Position numbers and translations under genes: made by a program
Source: Crossaster papposus
Lineage: Eukaryota > Echinodermata > Asteroidea > Velatida > Solasteridae
DNA length: 64,000 nucleotides
Direction: 5' to 3'
NCBI GenBank assembly: GCA_037893245.1
Contig: JBAIAA010000262.1
Location: 1,612,001-1,676,000, forward strand
Notes under the pieces: generated by a model
Databases searched by the model: none
What the model was told of the DNA's origin: nothing
What the model saw: only the letters and a program-made list of their open reading frames with translations
In this document: piece after piece, positions 11,729-21,563 of the stretch
How positions within the stretch are numbered: position 1 is the stretch's first letter
Layout: every line of letters begins with the position of its first letter

Positions 11729-12604
11729 TCATGTAAAGTTAAAAACAGCAAACAAAATGAAAGCAGACTTATTAAATTTGAATAACAGTGAAGCAAACAA
11801 TACCTCTTTAGCAGAGCGAGGTTTTGGTCTTCGGACCTTCTGGTTATGGGCCCAGCACGCTCCCACTGCAACACTCTGCGTAACTATTTTTAATGAAAAT
11901 GAAATCACTATCAAGGAAATAATTATCCTGAGCAGACCGACGTTGTGGTCATCCGACCTCTCCGTTACTGACCAAGGAAGTGTCTACTTCGTCACTCTGA
12001 GTCGAGTACCTCAAGTAATACCAAAAACTTGTTAGAAGAGCGAGGTTTTGGTCCTCGGACCTCTGGGTTATGGGTCCAGCACGCTCCCATTGCGCCACTC
12101 TGCTTAATGTAAATTTAGAAACCGCAAACAAAATGAAAGCAGACATTCTAAAAATATTCTAAAATATGTATTACATTTGAATAACAGTGAAGCAAAAATA
12201 CCTATTTAGCAGAGCGAGGTTTTGGTCCTCGGACCTCTGGGTTATGGGCCCAGCACGCTCCCACTGCAACACTCTGCGTAACTATTTGTAATGAAAATGA
12301 AATCACTATCAAGGAAATAATTATCCTGAGCAGACCGAGGTTGTGGTCATCCGAACTCTCGGTTACTGACCAAGAAAGTGTCTACTTCGTCACTCTGAGT
12401 CGAGTACCTCAAGTCATACCCAAAACTTGTTAGCAGAGCGAGGTTTCGATCTTCGGACCTCTGGGTTATGGGCCCAGCACGCTCCCATTGCGCCACTCTG
12501 CTTCATGTGAATTTAGAAACAGCAAACAAAATTAAAGCAGACATTCTAAAAACATTCTAAAATATGTATTACATTTGAATAACAGTGAAGCAAAAATACC
12601 TCTT

Positions 12605-12676
12605 TAGCAGAGCGAGGTTTCGATCCTCGGACGTCTGGGTTATGGGCCCAGCACGCTTCCACTGCGCCACTCTACT
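12605..12676 (-). tRNA. Near-intact initiator tRNA-Met (CAT), two changes
   Basis: Counterpart of 5298 in HOR copy 6. HOR copy 5 lacks this module. Confidence 0.65.
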
Positions 12677-13741
12677 TCATTTGAATTTAGAAACAGCAAA
12701 CAAAATTAAAGCAGACATTCTAAAAACATTCTAAAATATGCATTACATTTGAATAACAGTGAAGCAAATATACCTCTTTAGCAGAGCGAGGTTTTGGTTC
12801 TCGGACATCTGGGTTATGGGCCCAGCACGCTCCCACTGCTCCACTTTACTTCATGTAAATTGAGAAACAGCAAACAAAATGAAAGCAGACATTCTAAAAA
12901 CATTATAAAATATTTATTAACTTGGAATAACAGTGAAGAAAAAATACCTCTTTAGCAGAGCGAGGTTTTGGTCTTCGGACCTTCTGGTTATGGGCCCAGC
13001 ACGCTCCCACTGCAACACTCTGCGTAACTATTTTTAATGAAAATGAAATCACTATCAAGGAAATAATTGTCCTGAGCAAACCGAGGTTGTGGTCATCAGA
13101 ACTCTCGGTTAATGACCAAGAAAGTGTCTACTTCGTCACTCTGAGTCGAGTACCTCAAGTCATACCAAAAACTTGTTAGCAGAGCGATGTTTCGATCCTC
13201 GGACCTCTGGATTATGGGCCCAGCACGCTTCCACTGCGCCACTCTGCTTCATATGAATTTAGAAACAGCAAACAAAATGAAAGCAGACATTCTAAAAACA
13301 TTCTAAAATATTTATTACATTTGAATAACAGTGAAGCAAAAATACCTCTTTAGCAGAGCGAGGTTTTGGTCCTCGGACCTCTTGGTTATGGGCCCAGCAC
13401 GCTCCCACTGCTCCACTATGCGTAACTATTTTTAATGAAAATGAAAATGAAATCACTATCAAGGAAATAATTATTCTGAGCAGACCGAGGTTGTGGTCAT
13501 CCGAACTCTCGGTTACTGACCAAGAAAGTGTCTACTTCGTCACTCTGAGTCGAGTACCTCAAGTCATACCAAAAACTTGTTAGCAGAGCGAAATGAAAAT
13601 GAAAATGAAATCACTATCAAGGACATAATTAACCTGAGCAGACCGAGGTTGTGGTCATCCGAACTCTCGGTTACTTACCAAGAAAGTGTCTACTTCGTCA
13701 CTCTGAGTCGAGTACCTCTAGTCATCATACCAACAACTTGT

Positions 13742-13813
13742 TAGCAGAGCGAGGTTTCGATCCTCGGACCTCTGGGTTATGGGCCCAGCACGCTTCCACT
13801 GCGCCACTCTGCT
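13742..13813 (-). tRNA. Initiator tRNA-Met (CAT), exact consensus, HOR copy 7
   Basis: Identical 72 nt. The flanks match the other HOR-start copies. Confidence 0.84.
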
Positions 13814-14139
13814 TTATGTGTATTAAGAAACAACAAACACAATTAAAGCAGACATTCTAAAAACATTCTAAAATATTTATTACATTTCAATAACAGTGAA
13901 GCAAAAATACCTCTTTAGCAGAGCGAGGTTTTGGTCCTCGGACCTCTTGGTTATGGACCCAGCACGCTCCCACTGCAACACTCTCCGTAACTATTTTTAA
14001 TGAAAATGAAATCACTATCAAGGAAATAATTATCCTGAGCAGACCGAGTTTGTGGTCATCCGAACTCTCGGTTACTGACCAAGAAAGTGTCTACTTTGTC
14101 ACTCTGAGTCGAGTACCTCAAGTCATACCAAAAACGTGT

Positions 14140-14214
14140 TAGCAGAGCGAGGTTTCGATCTTCGGACATCTGGGTTAAGGGCCCAGCACGCTTCCACTGC
14201 GGCGCCACTCTATT
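14140..14214 (-). pseudogene. Initiator-like copy with CTT anticodon, HOR copy 7
   Basis: Same structure as at 9319. The neighbouring class B copy has a private base change (TCGGAACTTC near 14317). Confidence 0.75.
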
Positions 14215-15090
14215 TCATGTAAAGTTAAAAACAGCAAACAAAATGAAAGCAGACTTATTAAATTTGAATAACAGTGAAGCAAACAATACCTCTTTAGCAG
14301 AGCGAGGTTTTGGTCTTCGGAACTTCTGGTTATGGGCCCAGCACGCTCCCACTGCAACACTCTGCGTAACTATTTTTAATGAAAATGAAATCACTATCAA
14401 GGAAATAATTATCCTGAGCAGACCGACGTTGTGGTCATCCGACCTCTCCGTTACTGACCAAGGAAGTGTCTACTTCGTCACTCTGAGTCGAGTACCTCAA
14501 GTAATACCAAAAACTTGTTAGAAGAGCGAGGTTTTGGTCCTCGGACCTCTGGGTTATGGGTCCAGCACGCTCCCATTGCGCCACTCTGCTTAATGTAAAT
14601 TTAGAAACCGCAAACAAAATGAAAGCAGACATTCTAAAAATATTCTAAAATATGTATTACATTTGAATAACAGTGAAGCAAAAATACCTCTTTAGCAGAG
14701 CGAGGTTTTGGTCCTCGGACCTCTGGGTTATGGGCCCAGCACGCTCCCACTGCAACACTCTGCGTAACTATTTGTAATGAAAATGAAATCACTATCAAGG
14801 AAATAATTATCCTGAGCAGACCGAGGTTGTGGTCATCCGAACTCTCGGTTACTGACCAAGAAAGTGTCTACTTCGTCACTCTGAGTCGAGTACCTCAAGT
14901 CATACCCAAAACTTGTTAGCAGAGCGAGGTTTCGATCTTCGGACCTCTGGGTTATGGGCCCAGCACGCTCCCATTGCGCCACTCTGCTTCATGTGAATTT
15001 AGAAACAGCAAACAAAATTAAAGCAGACATTCTAAAAACATTCTAAAATATGTATTACATTTGAATAACAGTGAAGCAAAAATACCTCTT

Positions 15091-15162
15091 TAGCAGAGCG
15101 AGGTTTCGATCCTCGGACGTCTGGGTTATGGGCCCAGCACGCTTCCACTGCGCCACTCTACT
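15091..15162 (-). tRNA. Near-intact initiator tRNA-Met (CAT), two changes
   Basis: Counterpart of 5298 in HOR copy 7, with the same T3 and C45 and a T5 3' flank. Confidence 0.65.
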
Positions 15163-16069
15163 TCATTTGAATTTAGAAACAGCAAACAAAATTAAAGCAG
15201 ACATTCTAAAAACATTCTAAAATATGCATTACATTTGAATAACAGTGAAGCAAATATACCTCTTTAGCAGAGCGAGGTTTTGGTTCTCGGACATCTGGGT
15301 TATGGGCCCAGCACGCTCCCACTGCTCCACTTTACTTCATGTAAATTGAGAAACAGCAAACAAAATGAAAGCAGACATTCTAAAAACATTATAAAATATT
15401 TATTAACTTGGAATAACAGTGAAGAAAAAATACCTCTTTAGCAGAGCGAGGTTTTGGTCTTCGGACCTTCTGGTTATGGGCCCAGCACGCTCCCACTGCA
15501 ACACTCTGCGTAACTATTTTTAATGAAAATGAAATCACTATCAAGGAAATAATTGTCCTGAGCAAACCGAGGTTGTGGTCATCAGAACTCTCGGTTAATG
15601 ACCAAGAAAGTGTCTACTTCGTCACTCTGAGTCGAGTACCTCAAGTCATACCAAAAACTTGTTAGCAGAGCGATGTTTCGATCCTCGGACCTCTGGATTA
15701 TGGGCCCAGCACGCTTCCACTGCGCCACTCTGCTTCATATGAATTTAGAAACAGCAAACAAAATGAAAGCAGACATTCTAAAAACATTCTAAAATATTTA
15801 TTACATTTGAATAACAGTGAAGCAAAAATACCTCTTTAGCAGAGCGAGGTTTTGGTCCTCGGACCTCTTGGTTATGGGCCCAGCACGCTCCCACTGCTCC
15901 ACTATGCGTAACTATTTTTAATGAAAATGAAAATGAAATCACTATCAAGGACATAATTAACCTGAGCAGACCGAGGTTGTGGTCATCCGAACTCTCGGTT
16001 ACTTACCAAGAAAGTGTCTACTTCGTCACTCTGAGTCGAGTACCTCTAGTCATCATACCAACAACTTGT

Positions 16070-16141
16070 TAGCAGAGCGAGGTTTCGATCCTCGGACCTC
16101 TGGGTTATGGGCCCAGCACGCTTCCACTGCGCCACTCTGCT
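16070..16141 (-). tRNA. Initiator tRNA-Met (CAT), exact consensus, HOR copy 8
   Basis: Identical 72 nt. The last exact copy of the 1914/2486 family. Confidence 0.84.
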
Positions 16142-16467
16142 TTATGTGTATTAAGAAACAACAAACACAATTAAAGCAGACATTCTAAAAACATTCTAAA
16201 ATATTTATTACATTTCAATAACAGTGAAGCAAAAATACCTCTTTAGCAGAGCGAGGTTTTGGTCCTCGGACCTCTTGGTTATGGACCCAGCACGCTCCCA
16301 CTGCAACACTCTCCGTAACTATTTTTAATGAAAATGAAATCACTATCAAGGAAATAATTATTCTGAGCAGACCGAGTTTGTGGTCATCCGAACTCTCGGT
16401 TACTGACCAAGAAAGTGTCTACTTTGTCACTCTGAGTCGAGTACCTCAAGTCATACCAAAAACGTGT

Positions 16468-16542
16468 TAGCAGAGCGAGGTTTCGATCTTCGGACATCTG
16501 GGTTAAGGGCCCAGCACGCTTCCACTGCGGCGCCACTCTATT
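16468..16542 (-). pseudogene. Initiator-like copy with CTT anticodon, HOR copy 8
   Basis: Same structure as at 9319, and the last member of this series. Confidence 0.75.
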
Positions 16543-18214
16543 TCATGTAAAGTTAAAAACAGCAAACAAAATGAAAGCAGACTTATTAAATTTGAATAAC
16601 AGTGAAGCAAACAATACCTCTTTAGCAGAGCGAGGTTTTGGTCTTCGGACCTTCTGGTTATGGGCCCAGCACGCTCCCACTGCAACACTCTGCGTAACTA
16701 TTTTTAATGAAAATGAAATCACTATCAAGGAAATAATTATCCTGAGCAGACCGACGTTGTGGTCATCCGACCTCTCCGTTACTGACCAAGGAAGTGTCTA
16801 CTTCGTCACTCTGAGTCGAGTACCTCAAGTAATACCAAAAACTTGTTAGAAGAGCGAGGTTTTGGTCCTCGGACCTCTGGGTTATGGGTCCAGCACGCTC
16901 CCATTGCGCCACTCTGCTTAATGTAAATTTAGAAACCGCAAACAAAATGAAAGCAGACATTCTAAAAATATTCTAAAATATGTATTACATTTGAATAACA
17001 GTGAAGCAAAAATACCTCTTTAGCAGAGCGAGGTTTTGGTCCTCGGACCTCTGGGTTATGGGCCCAGCACGCTCCCACTGCAACACTCTGCGTAACTATT
17101 TGTAATGAAAATGAAATCACTATCAAGGAAATAATTATCCTGAGCAGACCGAGGTTGTGGTCATCCGAACTCTCGGTTACTGACCAAGAAAGTGTCTACT
17201 TCGTCACTCTGAGTCGAGTACCTCAAGTCATACCCAAAACTTGTTAGCAGAGCGAGGTTTCGATCTTCGGACCTCTGGGTTATGGGCCCAGCACGCTCCC
17301 ATTGCGCCACTCTGCTTCATGTGAATTTAGAAACAGCAAACAAAATTAAAGCAGACATTCTAAAAACATTCTAAAATATGCATTACATTTGAATAACAGT
17401 GAAGCAAAAATACCTCTTAAGCCGAGCGAGGTTTTGGTCCTCGGACATCTGGGTTAAGGGCCCAGCACGCTCCCACTGCTCCACTTTACTTCATGTAAAT
17501 TGAGAAACAGCAAACAAAATGAAAGCAGACATTCTAAAAACATTATAACATATGTATTACATTGGAATAACAGTGAAGCAAAAATACCTCTTTAGCAGAG
17601 CGATGTTTTGGTCTTCGGACCTTCTGGTTATGGGCCCAGCACGCTCCCACTGCAACACTCTGCGTAACTATTTTTAATGAAAATGAAATCACTATCAAGG
17701 AAATAATTATCCTGAGCAGACCGACGTTGTGGTCATCCGACCTCTCCGTTACTGACCAAGAAAGTGTCTACTTCGTCACTATGAGTCGAGTACCTCAAGT
17801 AATACCAAAAACTTGTTAGCAGAGCGAGGTTTTGCTCCTCTGACCTCTGGGTTATGGGTCCAGCACGCTCCCATTGCGCCACTCTGCTTAATGTAAATTT
17901 AGAAACCGCAAACAAAATTAAAGCAGACATTCTAAAAATATTCTAAAATATGTATTACATTTGAATAACAGTGAAGCAAAAATACCTCTTTAGCAGAGCG
18001 AGGTTTTGGTCCTCGGACCTCTGGGTTATGGGCCCAGCACGCTCCCACTGCAACACTCTGCGTAACTATTTGTAATGAAAATGAAATCACTATCAAGGAA
18101 ATAATTATCCTGAGCAGACCGAGGTTGTGGTCATCCGAACTCTCGGTTACTGACCAAGAAAGTGTATACTTCGTCACTCTGAGTCGAGTACCTCAAGTCA
18201 TACCCAAAACTTGT

Positions 18215-18286
18215 TAGCAGAGCGAGGTTTCGATCTTCGGACCTCTGGGTTATGGGCCCAGCACGCTTCCACTGCGCCACTCTGCT
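18215..18286 (-). tRNA. Initiator tRNA-Met-like, T-stem mismatch class
   Basis: Single change, G52 to A, leaving an A52/C62 mismatch in the T stem. The plus-strand signature CGATCTTCGG marks this class, which recurs many times, for example at 28438, 30218 and 32159, often with further changes. Here a T4 run follows. Reduced function is likely. Confidence 0.5.
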
Positions 18287-18786
18287 TCATGTGAATTTAG
18301 AAAGAGCAAACAAAATTAAAGCAGACATTCTAAAAACATTCTAAAATATGCATTACATTTGAATAACAGTGAAGCAAAAATACCTCTTTAGCAGAGCGAG
18401 GTTTTGGTTCTCGGACATCTGGGTTATGGGCCCAGCACGCTCCCACTGCTCCACTTTACTTCATGTAAATTGAGAAACAGCAAACAAAATGAAAGCAGAC
18501 ATTCTAAAAACATTATAAAATATTTATTAAATTGGAATAACAGTGAAGCAAAAATACCTCTTTAGCAGAGCGAGGTTTTGGTCTTCGGACCTTCTGGTTA
18601 TGGGCCCAGCACGCTCCCACTGCAACACTCTGCGTAACTATTTGTAATGAAAATGAAATCACTATCAAGGAAATAATTATCCTGAGCAGACCGACGTTGT
18701 GGTCATCCGACCTCTCCGTTACTGAACAAGAAAGTGTCTACTTCGTCAGTCTGAGTCAAGTACCTCAAGTAATACCAAACACTTGT

Positions 18787-18858
18787 TAGCAGAGCGAGGT
18801 TTCGATCCTCGGACCTCTGGGTTATGGGCCCAGCACGCTTCCACTGCGCCACTCTGCT
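18787..18858 (-). tRNA. Initiator tRNA-Met (CAT), exact consensus
   Basis: All 72 positions match. The 3' flank CAAGTGTTTGG has lost the T5 run. The leader carries ATGTATATTTAG and AAGCACACG variants (plus strand) that mark this family. It anchors the nested duplication of this region: a G52-to-A sister is at +4231 (23018) and a G29-to-A sister at +5011 (23798). Confidence 0.84.
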
Positions 18859-19741
18859 TCATGTATATTTAGAAACAACAAACAAAATGAAAGCACACGT
18901 TCTAAAAACATTCTAAAATATTTATTACATTTCAATAACAGTGAAGCAAAAATACCTCTTTAGCAGAGCGAGGTTTTGGTCCTCGGACCTCTTGGTTATG
19001 GACCCAGCACGGTCCCACTGCTCCACTATGCGTAACTATTTTTAATGAAAATGAAATCACTATTAAGTAAATAATTATCCTGAGCAGACCGACGTTGTGG
19101 TCATCCGACCTCTCCGTTACTGACCAAGAAAGTGTCTACTTCGTCACTCTGAGTCGAGTACCTCAAGTAATACCAACAACGTGTTAGCAGAGCGAGGTTT
19201 TGGTCCTCGGACCTCTGGGTTATGGGTCCAGCACGCTCCCATTGCGCCACTCTGCTTCATGTGAATTTAGAAACAGAAAACAAAATTAAAGCAGACATTA
19301 TAAAAACATTCTAAAATATGCATTACATTTGAATAACAGTGAAGCAAAAATACCTCTTTAGCCGAGCGAGGTTTTGGTCCTCGGACATCTGGGTTATGGG
19401 CCCAGCACGCTCCCACTGCAACACTCTGCGTAACTATTTTTAATGAAAATGAAATCACTAACAAGGAAATAATTATCCTGAGCAGACCGACCTCTCCGTT
19501 ACTGAACAAGAAAGTGTCTACTTCGTCACTCTGAGTCAAGTACCTCAAGTAATACCAAACACTTGTTAGCAGAGCGAGGTTTCGATCCTCGGACCTCTGG
19601 GTTATGGGCCCAGCACGCTCCCACTGCTCCACTCTACTTCATGTAAATTTATAAAAAAGCAAACAAAATGAAAGCAGACATTCTAAAAACATTCTAAAAT
19701 ATTTATTAAATTTGAATAACAGTGAAGCAAAAATACCTCTT

Positions 19742-19813
19742 TAGCAGAGCGAGGTTTTGGTCCTCGGACCTCTGGGTTATGGGCCCAGCACGCTCCCACT
19801 GCAACACTCTGCG
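19742..19813 (-). pseudogene. Class B initiator-tRNA-like copy (type example)
   Basis: 72 nt, still able to draw most of the cloverleaf and keeping the CAT anticodon arm. It differs from class A at three diagnostic places: the T-loop reads ACCAAAA instead of ATCGAAA, which damages the B box; the acceptor begins C1, facing T72; and positions 9-10 read TT rather than GG, which damages the A box. Such changes should weaken TFIIIC binding and tRNA folding. Class B copies are about as numerous as class A and nearly always lie just before a class C segment on the plus strand. Confidence 0.82.
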
Positions 19814-19862
19814 TAACTATTTGTAATGAAAATGAAATCACTATCAAGGAAATAATTATCCT

Positions 19863-19934
19863 GAGCAGACCGAGGTTGTGGTCATCCGAACTCTCGGTTA
19901 CTGACCAAGAAAGTGTCTACTTCGTCACTCTGAG
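19863..19934 (-). pseudogene. Class C diverged initiator-tRNA relative, anticodon AGT (type example)
   Basis: A 72-nt segment that aligns without gaps to the initiator tRNA over its whole length, matching at about 50 of 72 positions. The anticodon stem CTTGG/CCGAG still pairs, with loop TCAGTAA giving AGT at 34-36. The T stem GGATG/CCTCG and both ends of the acceptor no longer pair fully, and the B-box region reads GACCACAACC. It starts 31 nt beyond the 3' end of the neighbouring class A gene. I infer an old tRNA-derived module carried by the repeat rather than a working tRNA. Confidence 0.75.
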
Positions 19935-19965
19935 TCGAGTACCTCAAGTAATACCAAAAACTTGT

Positions 19966-20037
19966 TAGCAGAGCGAGGTTTCGATCCTCGGACCTCTGGG
20001 TTATGGGCCCAGCACGCTTCCACTGCGCCACTCTGCT
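19966..20037 (-). tRNA. Initiator tRNA-Met (CAT), exact consensus with T5 terminator
   Basis: Exact 72-nt copy whose 3' flank on the coding strand is ACAAGTTTTTGG, a T5 run beginning about 5 nt after the discriminator base. Internal boxes and terminator are both intact, so this is one of the strongest expression candidates in the window. It forms the A member of the model triplet with B 19742 and C 19863. Confidence 0.88.
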
Positions 20038-20313
20038 TCATGTGAATTTAGAAACAGCAAACAAAATTAAAGCAGACATTCTAAAAACATTCTAAAATAT
20101 ACATTACATTTGAATAACAGTGAAGCAAAAATACCTCTTTAGCAGAGCGAGGTTTTGGTTCTCGGACATCTGGGTTATGGGCCCAGCACGCTCCCACTGC
20201 TCCACTTTACTTCATGTAAATTGAGAAACAGCAAACAAAATGAAAGCAGACATTCTAAAAACATTATAAAATATTTATTAAATTGGAATAACAGTGAAGC
20301 AAAAATACCTCTT

Positions 20314-20385
20314 TAGCAGAGCGAGGTTTTGGTCTTCGGACCTTCTGGTTACGGGCCCAGCACGCTCCCACTGCAACACTCTGCG
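20314..20385 (-). pseudogene. Class B copy with CGT anticodon
   Basis: The loop reads CCCGTAA (anticodon CGT). Repeated at 21840, 25325 and 26279 through the 1526- and 5011-bp duplications. Confidence 0.65.
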
Positions 20386-21491
20386 TAACTATTTTTAATG
20401 AAAATGAAATCACTAACAAGGAAATAATTATCCTGAGCAGACCGACCTCTCCGTTACTGAACAAGAAAGTGTCTACTTCGTCACTCTGAGTCAAGTACCT
20501 CAAGTAATACCAAACACTTGTTAGCAGAGCGAGGTTTCGATCCTCGGACCTCTGGGTTATGGGCCCAGCACGCTTCCACTGTGCCACTCTGCTTCATGTG
20601 AATTTAGACACAGCAAACAAAATTAAAGCAGACATTCTAAAAACATTCTAAAATATGCATTACATTTGAATAACAGTGAAGCACAAATACCTTTTTAGCC
20701 GAGCGAGGTTTTGGTCTTCGGACATCTGGGTTATGGGCCCAGCACGCTCCCACTGCAACACTCTGCGTAACTATTTTTAATGAAAATGAAATCACTATCA
20801 AGGAAATAATTATCCTGAGCAGACCGATGTTGTGGTCATCCGACCTCTCCGTTACTGAACAAGAAAGTGTCTACTTCGTCACTCTGAGTCGAGTACCTCA
20901 AGTAATACCAAAAACTTGTTAGCAGAGCGAGGTTTCTATCCTCGGACCTCTGGGATATGGGCCCAGCACGCTTCCACTGCGCCACTCTGCTTCATGTGAA
21001 TTTAGAAACAGCAAACAAAATTAAAGCAGACATTCTAAAAACATTCTAAAATATGCATTACATTTGAATAACAGTGAAGCAAAAATACCTCTTTAGCAGA
21101 GCGAGGTTTTGGTTCTCGGACATCTGGGTTATGGGCCCAGCACGCTCCCACTGCTCCACTTTACTTCATGTAAATTGAGAAACAGCAAACAAAATGAAAG
21201 CAGACATTCTAAAAACATTATAAAATATTTATTAAATTGGAATAACAGTGAAGCAAAAATACCTCTTTAGCAGAGCGAGGTTTTGGTCTTCGGACCTTCT
21301 GGTTATGGGCCCAGCACGCTCCCACTGCAACACTCTGCGTAACTATTTGTAATGAAAATGAAATCACTATCAAGGAAATAATTATCCTGAGCAGACCGAC
21401 GTTGTGGTCATCCGAACTCTCGGTTACTGACCAAGAAAGTGTCTACTTCGTCACTCTGAGTCGAGTACCTCAAGTAATACCAAAAACTTGT

Positions 21492-21563
21492 TAGCAGAGC
21501 GAGGTTTCGATCCTCGGACCTCTGGGTTATGGGCCCAGCACGCTTCCACTGCGCCACTCTGCT
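21492..21563 (-). tRNA. Initiator tRNA-Met (CAT), exact consensus with T5 terminator
   Basis: Exact copy, 1526 bp from the gene at 19966 and sharing its flanks and T5 terminator. A direct product of the 1526-bp duplication. Confidence 0.88.

Larger units (their letters stand above)
11256..13741 (-). repeat. HOR copy 6 (2486-bp expanded form)
   Basis: Returns to the expanded length. The B copy matching the CAA-anticodon one of copies 3 and 4 reads CAT here (TGGGTTATGGG near 12238), so that change is confined to copies 3 and 4. Confidence 0.87.
13742..16069 (-). repeat. HOR copy 7 (2328 bp)
   Basis: Shorter than the expanded form by 158 bp. Near 15930 the last BC and the B-less BC are fused, so one class C segment is missing. 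The deletion ends lie in the repeated AATGAAAATG tract. Confidence 0.85.
16070..18786 (-). repeat. HOR copy 8, degenerating
   Basis: Begins like the other copies but departs from the module order after about 17.4 kb. It then holds additional class B and C modules, including TTAAGCCGAGC and TTGCTCCTCTG variants, and joins the next family at 18787. It marks the right edge of the 1914/2486 family. Confidence 0.75.

Noticed and set aside
19863-19934. Class C as a true threonine tRNA (AGT)
   Set aside because: Only the anticodon fits. The rest of the body aligns with initiator tRNA, and the acceptor and T stems do not pair fully.
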